Origin: Panaeolus papilionaceus
Taxonomy: Eukaryota; Basidiomycota; Agaricomycetes; Agaricales
Direction: 5' to 3'
Length of the DNA stretch: 64,000 bases
NCBI GenBank assembly: GCA_015501605.1
Contig: JADNRZ010000008.1
Coordinates: forward strand, 1,674,001 to 1,738,000
Part shown: positions 24,793 through 36,103 of the stretch, piece by piece
Position numbering within the stretch: position 1 is the first letter of the stretch
Layout: each line of letters begins with the position of its first letter
The notes under the pieces: generated by a model
The model's input: only the letters and a program-made list of their open reading frames with translations
The model's database searches: none
Told to the model about the DNA's origin: nothing
Position numbers and translations under genes: made by a program

Positions 24793-26256
24793 ATGTCCAT
24801 CTTTAGTATCATTTCTCGAACATATAAGGTACGGTATTCCATCTATTTCTTCTACGTCTGATTCCCTCAACTGCCTACATACTCCTCCTGATCGCGACTT
24901 TCTGATCCACCCCAATGCCAGATGTTCAACCCCCCAATCGTCTCCCTCAACTCGAATCCCCTTCGCTTCGGAGTCCTCTCAACAGCAAACATCATACTAG
25001 CCGCTTTGATTGCCCCAACAAAGAGCCACCCAGGAATCGTCATCACAACGATAGTGGTCGAGATGAGGCAAAGGTTACAAATTTTGCTAAGAAATACGGT
25101 ATTAAGAAGGCGTATTCTAGGAATGGGTGTTATGATGGTATGTTAAGATTATACACATTGCTGTTCCGCAATTTCTGAGTATGTTACTGGAGTGCAGCGG
25201 TGGTGAATGACCCTGATATCGACGCTGTTTATATTCCGGTGAGTGATCCTTTACCGACATAAATTCACCTCGGATTACTCGCCGGCGGGTACGATGACCG
25301 CGTTTCTCAGCTTCTGCACGTGTACCACTATGAGTGGTCTCTGAAAGCACTCAACACTGGTAAACACGTCCTGGTCGAGAAGCCCAGGGTAAATACCCCA
25401 GAGGAAGCTGCACAACTGCATGATGTCGCACAAGAGAAGGGTTTGGGGATACTGGAAGCTATGCACATACGGTGCATCCCATTATATGAATCAAACGCTC
25501 ATGCTCATTACTGCAGATTTCACCCTGCAATCCAGCGGGCCACGCAGATCGTCGATTCGGGTGAGCTGGGAGCTGTGATGCATGTGGCCTTCTGCTCAAA
25601 CGGGTCGTGACGCCCACCTACACTGAGGAGGACTTCAAAGATGGACGAGGGGTGTTGATGGATCTTGGGTACCGGTGTGCACTACTTTAACCTTCTTTCT
25701 ATTTCTTCTTCATTTTGCCTCGTCGAAACACCGTTGCTGGTCTGTCTTACACGGGCTACCCAATCGAAGCTATTCGATACATTACTTCTCCCACATCGAT
25801 GACCGTCTCCTCAGCGACACACGCCACGTTTCCTGACATCAGGCAACTAGACTATTTAGCTGAGGCAACACTAGATATTGTCGCGCATTCCTCTCCCTCC
25901 TCGTCTGCATCGCATAAATCGAATCTCACACCAGCATTCTGTGCATGTTCTTCAGTCCCAATATCTATGGAATTACACCCAACATCGACATGGGCGTCAA
26001 AGTTCAATGCACGAACGGGGGCGTGTTGCTGTCGAGCTATATGATTCCGACTATCTATCACAAGATCGTAATTGAAGCAATGGATGGAAACAAAGGTGAT
26101 ACAAAGGTGAAGAACCGAAGGGTTGAAAGAATACACGTGTTCGGGCCGGGAAAAGAGAATGCAAAGCTGAGGGGAAAGCATGGTGGTCAACCTATCGATA
26201 TCACTCGAAGCTTTTGTGGACAAGGTAGGAGAGAGGGAGCCAAGGACGTGGTATGA
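24793..26256 (+). pseudogene. Broken paralogue of the Gfo/Idh/MocA oxidoreductase
   Basis: All six exons of the gene at 10508-12053 are recognisable in order with equivalent intron positions: MSIFSIISRTYK at 24793-24828, MFNPPIVSLN, VVNDPDIDAVYIP, HYEWSLKALNTGKHVLVEKP, QIVDSGELGAVMHV and GYPIEAIRYITSPTSMTVSS. A frameshift near 25054 splits the Rossmann part just before GRDEAKVTNFAKKYG. A second change near 25590-25607 gives an in-frame TGA, and the C-terminal part changes frame again after about 25,900. It is therefore not expected to make the enzyme. Splice signals are largely preserved, so the decay is fairly recent. Confidence 0.88.
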
Positions 26257-28018
26257 GAAGAGTGAATGAGTTCAGAATTTGGAGTAGGCTGTGCAAGTTT
26301 CAAGTTATAAGAAGATAAGAAGCGAATTTTGATGATGCCTGACGAGGGAATGTAAAGAATTTTTTCTATTAGCTGGGGAGAGCCACGACCGCCTTCTGAT
26401 TATTTCGTTTCGGAGAGACAAGGCAAGGAGATATAGGTGCTCTGCGTTTAGTTTTTTTCTATCTGTTGTTTCCGATGCCTCTACTTAAACTTTGTTACCG
26501 AATAATGTCACCAAGGACTTGAATTCGTCAAGTATCTTCTCACACTATTGTACTATGACGAACGTAATGTATTTCGAACTACCCACCCGAGACTTTAACT
26601 ATCATCTTCAGCTGGAGATATTGACACCCCTTCATCGATTTACAGAAATATGATCCTGGGGCGCAATCGAATGCGTCAGGCTGATATTTATTCCTACCCG
26701 TTTCTTGCATGACGCCCTTGACCCACAGCCCTTTCCTCAATACGTCGCTGTAATATTCGTGCCGTTTCACGTGTCTTGCGAAGCTTCTGTTAGTCATTGC
26801 TCATTGAACAGTGCCTATCGGGAATTAAAAAATGATGAATAAGAGCCTTGCCTTGCCTATCCACCATAATTCCGACCGTGATACCTGAGATGAGTCTCGG
26901 AGTTGCACCGCTCTTCGTTGTGCAGCTAGGCACTTGACCCACTTGAAGGTGGCCGCTGCCATTGTGATGAAAAGGTACATATTTCTCTTCCGTCTCATCA
27001 GAATGCATTATTGTCTTGTTGTCGCAATTCCGACAACGACGTGGTGCCTGTCTAAAGACACATTGGGTCAATCATGCAAGACACAATCTAAGTGAATTAC
27101 TTGTACCCATAGTGCGCATCACTATATTTACTCTCCCTCAGCACTCAGTTTGGTAACGACGTTTAACCGGTTGATTTGCATTGGGGCCTGGCGTAACATT
27201 TACTCCAAGGGCGCTAGTTTTTTTAGAGCGAAAAAGGCACCTTAGATCTCATGGAGGAAGTCCTACTCGCTTCCGATAGGCCTCGTCAGGGCGTCATGAT
27301 GATAAGGATCAAATACAATATCGACTTCGAATGCATACCTGGGAATTTTGGAGTGGGAGGACATTGAGTTTCAATACCATTACATGTACCTACTGGAGTC
27401 CTTGGGAGCCTGTCGAGAATGTTTCGTATTGGAATATAATTTAATGATCTACGACGACAAGTACAGAGATGGAATATGCAGAGAAACATTCCTATTGGAC
27501 AACTAGACTCTAAACCTCCCAATTAAAGTTTGAATTCTCGGACAGTTCGCACTCAATTAATTGAAATTCACGAAACCGACATCTTGGATCATAGTTTATT
27601 GCTTGTTATGACTACAAGTGCTATTGTGATTATCTCTCACACGAACTTCTAAATGTCGCCGCTGTGAATGAAGGTTGAAACGCCGACGTTCTCGTGTGGG
27701 TCACACATGCTATTGGACAGTTTAAGTGGATTCCTGTTGGCATCGTATTGGCTTCATGAAATCCGAGAGTGTGTATAGATTATAGGTGGGTATCACAGGA
27801 GGTAAATCCCTCATTGGCTCGATCTCCGGCGCCCTATAATAGCAAACCTATGCAAGGTCTTATGCATATGACGTCAGCTGTCAAGACTCAATGTTCCTGG
27901 TCTTTTGGTTTGACGACGTCTGCGGTATCATTCAAACTTACGCTGCTCAGCGCGCTCCGGAGCTGAGTTATTGCAAGAAATGATGCATACACATCTCGTT
28001 TGACCCTGAATCTGGCAG
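26257..28018. other. Accessory intergenic region with unassigned frames
   Basis: About 1.8 kb. Minus-strand frames at 26790-27071 (FHHNGSGHLQVGQVPSCTTK) and 26579-26797 (SFARHVKRHEYYSDVLRKG) could be two exons of one small gene, but no join is convincing and I do not recognise the protein. The rest shows nothing. Confidence 0.3.
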
Positions 28019-28026
28019 TATAAAAG
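28019..28026 (+). promoter_or_regulatory. TATA box of the hydrophobin gene
   Basis: TATAAAAG lies 71 bp upstream of the hydrophobin start codon, a usual distance for a strongly expressed fungal gene. Confidence 0.6.
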
Positions 28027-28096
28027 GCCATAAGAAACCTCTCTTTCTGTATCGAAAGGGAACTCAAAAAGTATCTTCTCGAATCCTACAGCAAGT

Positions 28097-29214
28097 ATGT
28101 TATCCGTTCGCTCAGCACTTCTCGTCGCCACCTACGGCTTTATCCTTGCTGCGGCCACAGAACCAACGTATACCGTGACTGTTACAAGCACCGTGTAGGC
28201 CCTTTCTTCTTTCCTGAGTTTGCCCTTGACTTAATTGGTTTATTAGGACGGCACACTGCCAGCCTACTACCGTCTATGAGACTATTACCAGCACTGCGAC
28301 TCATACCCAAACCGTTACAGTTCCTGGCACTACGACAATCACTTATACGGATACGGATACAGTTACCGCTACACTTACGGCTACTCAGACCATAACCAAT
28401 GTCTTGCCTATCACCACTACCTTGACCCATACCGAAACCGTGCCGGTTACGATCCCCGTTACCCAAACCATTCCCTTGACGCAGACCATCCCCGTCACTC
28501 AGACCATCCCACTTACTCAGACGATCACGGAGACCTACATCGATACTATCACTCAGACCATTCCGCTCACTCAAACCATTCCTCTCACTGAGACCATCCC
28601 AGTCACTCAGACTATCCCGCTGACCCAAACCATCCCGATTACCCAGACTATTCCCTTCACCAGCACAATTCTCTACACCACCACCATCACCAAGACTGCT
28701 GTAAGATCATCTTTCGATGTAGTCCGGGTTCATGGCAGGATGCTAATGCCCTTTCCCTATATAGCCTCCTGCGACCACCACCGCACCCTCGTGCAATACG
28801 GGAAGCCTGCAGTGCTGCAACTCTGTCCAGAATGTAAGCGCCCAGCAAGTGTAGTCACATGATGGGGTGGAGTCGCTGACTATCCAAACAGTCCACTACT
28901 GCCAGTGTTTTAAGCCTTCTCTCCACTCTCGGAATCTCTGCTGGGAGCGTCAGTGGACTTGTGTAACTATCTCGCTCAAAATGTGTCCCGCAGAGCCGTC
29001 AATCCTGACCAATCATTCTGCAGTGGTCTTTCTTGCTCGGCTATTTCCGTTGCTGGCGCCGGTGGCAATTCTTGCTCTGCACAACCCGTATGCTGCACAA
29101 ACAACAGCTTCGTGAGTTCAGAGCTTGTGATAATCGGTGATTTATGCATGCTGATGTGTTCTATAGAATGGTCTTATCTCCCTTGGATGCTCTCCTATCA
29201 ATCTCAACGCCTAA
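28097..29214 (+). CDS. Class I hydrophobin with a threonine-rich hexad repeat region
   Basis: Six exons: 28097-28194, 28247-28700, 28765-28833, 28892-28962, 29024-29111 and 29167-29214, giving 275 aa in frame. Residues 1-20 are a signal peptide (LLVATYGFILAAA). Residues ~30-185 are Thr-rich and dominated by TQTIPL/TQTIPV hexads. The C-terminal domain has the eight-cysteine class I pattern: C-x6-CC-x33-C-x12-C-x5-CC-x12-C, ending LGCSPINLNA. Class I hydrophobins are secreted and self-assemble into rodlet layers on hyphae. The fourth intron (28963-29023) is needed to avoid a TAA and restores GLVGLSCSAIS. The long repeat between signal and hydrophobin domain is unusual; Thr density suggests O-glycosylation. 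Confidence 0.93.
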
Positions 29215-29495
29215 GTTGGTACTTGGTGGAAAGAACAAGGCGGAGAAGGTCGGTCTGGGACCGTGTTATAGAAGTTTTTCATGTTATCATATCGTCGAAT
29301 TCAGTAACAATGCTACGTTTCCGAAATAACTATTTCGATATACTTTTATTTGCACAATGAGTCGTACTACCATGCTCCATAAGCTAAAAATACATTGGGC
29401 CGCATAAGTCGGCCACAGTTCGTTTGTGCGGCCCCTGTGCATGTAACACTGTCCGTTCAAGGTTTGTGCTCTGCTTGGTCACAATTCACCGCGGT
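29215..29495. other. Hydrophobin 3' flank
   Basis: No gene seen; expected 3' UTR of the hydrophobin. Confidence 0.4.
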
Positions 29496-29705
29496 TTATC
29501 CAAATATGACATCCATAATTAAACCTGTGGAACCTATAACGGCTGGTTTTTGTGTTGTACTCCTGTTGCCCTGAGACAGAACATCGAAAGAATCTGACAC
29601 GCCGAGTTGTGTGGGCCGCACTCTATCGGTCATTGTGGATATTATGGATCCTGTGCGACAAATGCCGAGGCTCAGCTTCTGACTGGGAGCTTTACGTGTG
29701 GCCAT
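29496..29705 (-). pseudogene. Truncated copy of the hypothetical gene at 32936-33722
   Basis: The minus-strand frame MATRKAPSQK...RPTQLGVSDSFDVLSQGN aligns with the first ~60 codons of the gene starting at 33722 (MAPRKVSTSP...QPTPLGASDSFNTLPEAT). The alignment then stops and the frame ends. It is best read as a 5'-end duplicate that lost its body. Confidence 0.55.
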
Positions 29706-30125
29706 GCTTAACAGTTGAGTTAGTGGTTGTGAATGGAGGTCAATGTAGCAAGACGAGATGAGTAAACGGAGTCCGATGCCAGATCTGTTTCTGCAGGTTT
29801 ACAGGTAAACCATAATTGTTGTCGTGATCTGACTACTAGGTATGTTAGCCAAGTTCCTAATTTGATGCTGCCTCGTTGCTGCAATTCCGAGTGAGGCTCC
29901 GTTGTCTAACAGTGACACTACTCTTAATTCGGTGCCTTCGGCAAGTACCGTGCCACATCCCTTGTGCCGGCCAGTAAGTAGCCATAGCTTACTTGCTGGT
30001 TCCCACTTGACTTGATTGTGATGTGGCCTCAAGGCAATACTTATTAGGACCTTACCTTTATCGCTAACTATCATAAAGCAAGGCAGAAATCATACAACTA
30101 TTTATCTACTCGTCAGAATTGCTCA
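29706..30125. other. Intergenic upstream of the Hsp70-like gene
   Basis: Holds the promoter of the gene starting at 30126. A minus-strand frame at 29799-30074 has no recognised features. Confidence 0.4.
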
Positions 30126-32568
30126 ATGGCAACAACATATGAGCGCAAATGTTATCGAGGGCTTCGGAAAAAGTTGGTGCTTGTTTTCGACATTGGGACT
30201 GAAGTCAGCAGCGTTTCATACAGGCATGAATCCCCCTGCAAGCATTGCTCACGATTACAATTTGTCTAATAATATTCAACAGTATCCTCAAACCAGGGGA
30301 GATACCAGTGATCGAAACTGTCACTCAGTAAGTACAGTCTCCGCGTGGTGTTACAAACTATATTCTTCTTTCAGGTTCCCAGCCCATGAATATATCAGCG
30401 GGGGGTCCAAGATCCCAACTGTGATCTACTATGACCAAGCGGGAAAGGTACGCGCAGTTGGTGCCGAAGCAATGCGGGAAGGGATATACGAAGTTGCTGA
30501 GGACCATCAATGGCTCAAGGCTGAAGGGTATGACGGTCCCTATCCAGTCTGCCGTCAAGTCGCCCATCTTCTGTTTTGTAGGTTCAAACTACATCTTCGT
30601 TCCGAAAAACGAAAAAACGCAAGACTTCGAGATGAAATCCCACCACTACCCCTGAACAAGACCGTCGTGGACGTTTTGGCCGACTTCATGCGTTACCTTC
30701 TCAACTGTTCCGCCTCATACATTAAGGAAACACATGCTAATGGGACAGACCTCTGGCAATCTGTCAAAGGCGGCATCGATTTTGTGCTTTCTCATCCAAA
30801 TGGCTGGGAAGGGGTCGAACAGAGTCAAATGCGCAAGGCCGCTGTTATGGCCGGATTGATCCCAGATAACGCCAAGGGACACACCCGCCTTTCCTTTGTA
30901 ACGGAGGGTGAGGCGAATTTACATTTTGCCATGCACAGTGGTCTCCCTGCAAATGTGATGTCGGTGAGCAAAATCTTTGATGTCATGGGCCTACATTGAT
31001 TTATATATAGAACGGTAACAGCGTTGGCATTGTGGACGCTGGTAAGGACACGATAGATATCCACTTCTACGATAGCGAAGGAGAGGTTTCACCCAGTCAA
31101 TGTAAGTCCTCTCAATAAGTATCACATGTGCCGTACTGCGACTTGGATGCTCACAAATCATAGGTCACTTCCATGGTTCCGTTTTTGTGAGCATCTATGC
31201 ACAATCGTTTCTTGAGCGTAAGCCGACCTGAGCCCTGCTTGGATTATTGAACTGAATTTCATTTACTTAAACGGCCAGAGTACTTGAAGGACTCGAAATT
31301 TATTGACGATCTTGATCACATCGTTCGTATGTTTAGCAGATCAACAATGCCTCGGTTTCGGAGCGACGAAGAAATGCAGTACATCCAGTTTGGGAGCTCA
31401 AGGGATAACCAGGCATCACACAATATTCGATTTGGACAGCTTAAACTGCAAGGGTATGCTACCACCTTTATACAACACTGCGTTACGCTCGATATCTGAA
31501 TATCGAAGCTTCAGGTCCGATGTTGCCTTGTTCTTCCAACCTTCGATTGACTGCATTGTGAACGCAATTTTGGAACAAGTGCATGTACAAAGCAAACCAA
31601 TCTCTGTAAGCCAAGACCACTTCGTTGAGCTCCTCACCTGAAGGGCATCCACATAGCATGTCGTACTCGTGGGTGAATTTTCAGCCAACGACTGGCTATT
31701 TGAAAAAGTCAAGACTGCGCTGGTTCCACATGATCTGACCGTATTCCGTCCAGAAAGCCATGTGTAAGAAATAGACCCTTGTCGAATGATTCCACACCCT
31801 GATAACGCCCATATCTCGCGTTTAGCAACAAAGCCGTCTCAGAGGGTGCCCTCTTATTCTATCTCCATCATCTCGTTCCTGGACCCACAAGAGTATCTGA
31901 GCTTACTTACGGGCATTTCTGTCATATTCCATTCAATCCAAACGATCCAGACCATCAACAACGGTCCAACGAGGCTTTTGTTTCTATGGGAGGTCAGAAG
32001 CAAATCAACGACTCATTTCACGTTATTCTTCCAAAGGTATTGCTTCCTTTTATCACTCATGCTTATTGGTTTGAAGGTGCTACTCATCGATAAAACAGAA
32101 TACCCGAGTCTCGGCGACAAAAGAGTTTCGTCGATCCTTCTTCAGACAAGCCAAGTCCGAAAACGAGTTCGATAATGCATCGTTCTCCTTATGGTACTAC
32201 AGGGGTTCATTACCGGAGCCCAAGTGGAAGGATGAAGATACTGGTATGGCACTTTTATCATATCGAACTTGCGAGGTATATATCACTCGCATGTACAGAC
32301 AATTATAGAGAACTTGGTATCATCAAAGTGGACCTTTCTGAACTTCCCTTGCAGTCGCGACCCATGGCACGAGGGAAGGGCAGATACTACCAACTAGACT
32401 ACGACATCGTCGTGTTGTTTGGTCTCACCGAACTAAAGGCTTTCGTTTCTTGGAAGGAAGATGTAGGCTTCGAGTCTCTCATCGTAGTATACTTTGACGC
32501 TAATTTCTGCTCAGGGTCTCGAAAAGCGTAGTGCAACAAAGATTGTCCATGATCTAGACCCGCAATGA
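30126..32568 (+). CDS. Hsp70-like (HSPA12-type) ATPase-fold protein
   Basis: Thirteen exons: 30126-30223, 30283-30327, 30375-30527, 30582-30963, 31011-31101, 31164-31217, 31279-31453, 31515-31605, 31657-31763, 31826-32036, 32099-32243, 32299-32462 and 32515-32568. All phases close to 589 aa, normal for this family. The N-terminal phosphate-1 motif is LVLVFDIGTEVSSVSYR, changed from the usual DIGTTFSGVSY of the paralogue at 36104. Later blocks are SKIPTVIYYD, FVTEGEAN, VGIVDAGKDTIDIHFYD and HVVLVGEFSANDWL. These actin-fold proteins lack the Hsp70 substrate domain; their role in fungi is not established. The first intron starts GC instead of GT, where the paralogue has GT. Loss of the threonines in the phosphate loop may impair ATP binding. 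Confidence 0.88.
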
Positions 32569-32935
32569 TGCAAACGTACAGAGCTATGGACCCTCTCAGA
32601 GAGTTGTATTCAGTGCGAATATCGTTTCTATTGTGACTGCTTCAGATGGATGTATCCTATTCACTGATTTCAATACTCCTCTCCTCACATATTTGAGATA
32701 TGAACGAATAGAAACATTTTCTCATTTGTTGAAAAATATACGACGGACTCGTATATTCCGCGATTCAGAAACCTGCATGATTCACCCTCGCCTCCCATTC
32801 ATTGTTCGAGAGGCGCGTTATGGAATGCAAGAGCATTTCAGGAAGTGTCATTCCAGGGCCACCTATCTTGAAGCATTTATATCGTCTGTCAGTCGGGAAG
32901 GGGTCATTTGTATGGACCTACAGCAGAGTATCAGG
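32569..32935. other. Intergenic, convergent 3' ends
   Basis: Separates the 3' ends of the Hsp70-like gene and the minus-strand hypothetical gene. A plus-strand frame at 32633-33019 overlaps the latter and has no features. Confidence 0.35.
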
Positions 32936-33722
32936 TCAGTGGCATGTACGGAAATGACAGCGAAGAAGCAACCCGACCTCCATAAAATCGTTGTATGTTC
33001 GCACTATCCTTCGAGCTAGCTCAGCGCGGGTAATGGGGTTCGAGTAATCGTTCAAGATTGGGATGCGGTACCACATATCTGCGACGTAGGGCATCCACTG
33101 TTTCGATTGGTACTTGTTAATTATGTTCGATCGTCGAAGGTGGTATTTATCAAATACTCACGCTAATCCTGAGCAGTATCTTATCTCCCTCTGCGTCATC
33201 CAAGACGCGATCGGCACCTCCTTTCATGGATGCCTCAATTGTTTCAACATTAACCTTTGGGTCCAGGAGCCAATCCATGGGCATTCCTCGAGTCGTTTTA
33301 GGAGCGTCTTTGAACGAAAAACGGATCATGATTTCTGGAAGTGGTTTTTCATCCAAGCTCGCGCCTTGTGAAAATTTCTGAATACGTTGACTTGGTGACG
33401 CGTGGTTCTGGTAGCTCGTCGAAGTAAGTGCATCTCGACTTCTGACACTGGGAATGTTGGAAGAGACTGATCGTGTCGCAGCAGTAGCTGAGGGCTGCGT
33501 ATTCTCTGAGCTCCACCTGTTTCGAAGTCGAATCTGAAGGGAACTGTAACATTTGGGGTTTCGATTTATCCCTGTTGCCTCAGGCAGAGTGTTAAAAGAA
33601 TCTGACGCGCCAAGTGGCGTAGGCTGCGTTCTATCTGTCGAAATTGTGCCTGAACGGCGAAGGGTGTGGGATTCGCAGTACAGCCTATGATTCGGAGATG
33701 TCGAAACTTTACGCGGGGCCAT
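32936..33722 (-). CDS. Agaricomycete lineage-specific hypothetical protein
   Basis: Two exons on the minus strand, 33722-33162 and 33097-32936, closing in frame to 240 aa. The ATG at 33722 (MAPRKV) is preferred to upstream ATGs because the truncated copy at 29705 starts at the same place. Residues 1-140 are Ser/Thr-rich and low complexity. The C-terminal part has DKILLRIS, then WMPYVADMWYRIP and NPITRAELARRIVRTYNDF. From memory this matches a family in agarics with a C-terminal block of the type LRI-WPGY-PW, IPTRDFRSP, P(I/V)TRAKLAK. Its function is unknown. Confidence 0.55.
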
Positions 33723-36103
33723 GGTTATGGGTAAAGTAAAGATATAAAAGATGGTAGTAGCAAGGATAGGGCTTCTGGGAAGTTGGATTTTGGTTCGTGA
33801 TAAAGAAAACAAACTTGTTGGAGTCAGAGGTCATTGTTGAGCGCATGCGTGAGCCTAGGTGGAAGGTGCAACAATGAGAAAACGCTTAGTACGCTGCCCC
33901 CGCATGGAAAGTCTATTTAATAACAATAGAAATTAATCAAGCCATTCAACCATCAAAGTAAAAGGGGCCAACAGACAGATGCCACTGAAGCTCAATGTAA
34001 GCTTCGAGGACCCTTTGAGCCTTGGACATGCTCCAACGTATGTTTCGAACACTGCCGGTAAGTAAGGCCAAACAAGCGATATCGTGTCCAAACAGCGGAC
34101 CCTGCTCTGCTGTTCGTTGACCGTAATGTCCCTTGCCAGAAATCACACCCTAGTTGCAACTGTGGCATTCAAATAAAGTTGCCTACCTACACCTCCATTT
34201 CTGCTCAATGTGGCTCCCACATGATGGCGATTAGCTGGTGACAACATTTTTTTAGGTGACGTCATGACCGTGACATGTCGGGACTATGTCGAAATCGGAC
34301 TAATAGCAGTGTCGCCAGGTCCTATGGCTATAACCTGGAGTGCCATGTGGTGAAAACATGGAAATCAGGTTTATGGGTTGTGCACATTTTATAATACCAG
34401 TACATAAAATTATTATATATCTGTACTTGGTCACATTTCATGTTCATTCACATCAATGCAATAATAGATTAATCATTGAATTATCATTTATTCATCCAAT
34501 ACTAATACATGTATAGAAATAGTATCCTTACATGGTAATTATTGCTACAATACTAGTGAATTGAAATTGGATGAAAATACCCTGTCCACGCTGCTGCCTG
34601 TTTCATCTGCCCTCAAGAAATCTATTATCCACCACAAAATGAATAAAACAACCTATAACATAACCAGATGAGTGAAGCAACATAGTGAAGAAAAAGAGCT
34701 TACTGGGTGTAATGACAAGCAACACTAGCACATTCTGAAGAACCTGGATGATTTTGGTCTGCTATAAAGAATATGAATAAGCCACAGTAAAATGAACAAA
34801 TATGATCATTGCCTTGAGTCTTTGAGAACAGTTGAGGAGGTTGGAGGAGGTGAAGCTGAGGAAGTGATGTAAGTTTGACATGTCATTTGTATGCAGCGGA
34901 CTTGATCTGATTTTTCAGAGTTTAAACGAACTTAAGAATTTTTTTACCAGTCTCTTGCAAAGTTTCAAGTTTGAAATTCCCTTCCTCAAAGAAATAGGAT
35001 TCTACCTATTTTTTACTAAATACATAATGCATATAAGTTTTATTTTTACCCATGTCTTTGTAAATTTTTGAAAAATACTTGATATCTCTCTAATGTTGTA
35101 TTGCATGTTATATCAACCTGAACAACACATATGGTAGCTACATGGAGGCCTTCCACATCATACAAACATGTCATTACATCATGACCACATTTATCAAACC
35201 TTGAGACCACATCATTTTGTCACACAGTCACTGCCTGGAGCAGAGTTGGAGGTGTACTATCTAAATATGCTGCTATAACATTATGTCAAAAAGCTCTAAA
35301 TCTCCAAGGGATCTGTCAATTTCACCTTATTTTTGGCAAAGGTTCGCAACCTGAAGCAACAGTCTTGTCATTGTCAGAGCACCACATGTCTCAAGTGTTC
35401 TTACAAGGTGCAAGAGATTCTGCTACAGTGTCTTCTGGTATTATCTTAACTCTGGGCTCATAACCCTGCTGGGAAACATATGTTCTTATCAGCCTGGCTT
35501 GTCTTCCATTCTTCCAGCTCACAACTTTAACCAGTCTGGACAGGCTGCAGGTGTTTTTTTGTATACACCTTCGTTGTGTCTTTATCAAGTTTCCTGGGCA
35601 GGATAAATGGATATTGTCTTCCTCATGTTTCTCTCATATTTTACAGCACTGTCTACCCTGACACCTGCTTTCATGGCAGTAATTGTTCTACCAAAACCAT
35701 CCTGGTATGTCATATTTCGCTTGCATTTTGTGGGCACTGACTCATCACACAGTCTAAATCCAGTTGATGCTTGGTTAAGAAATGGTGTCTTGTCCATCTG
35801 ACCTATATTGGGGACCCTATCTCTCAATGTTCTGTCTGTCAGTGTCATTGTCACTGCAGACCATTTACATTGCACAAAGGAACCCAATTTAACCCTGCTC
35901 AATTCAATACCCTTCATGAACACCACCTTCCCCGCTTATCCTCTGGGAGCTACTGCTGGTTGGACTCCATTTGGTGTGGAGGGAGTGCAGTCTCAAGGCA
36001 GTATTGGAACGATATCTACAGCCTTTGCTTTCTGGCTATTATATAAAGCGAAGCAATCACACTGCCTGAAAGATCTCTCAAGAGTTGTGAGGCTCATTCT
36101 ATC
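33723..36103. other. AT-rich accessory block with possible decayed gene
   Basis: About 2.4 kb without a supportable intact gene. 34200-35100 is strongly AT-rich. Minus-strand frames at 35585-35926 (DRTLRDRVPNIGQMDKTPFL) and 35391-35588 (VSWKNGRQARLIRTYVSQQG) read like two pieces of one protein, but I do not recognise it and find no clean start or splice pair. Probably a decayed gene or mobile element. Confidence 0.3.

Noticed and set aside
28182..28628. 148-aa minus-strand frame with regular Gly/Asp/Ser repeats
   Set aside because: Antisense of the hydrophobin hexad repeats; the periodicity comes from the DNA repeat.
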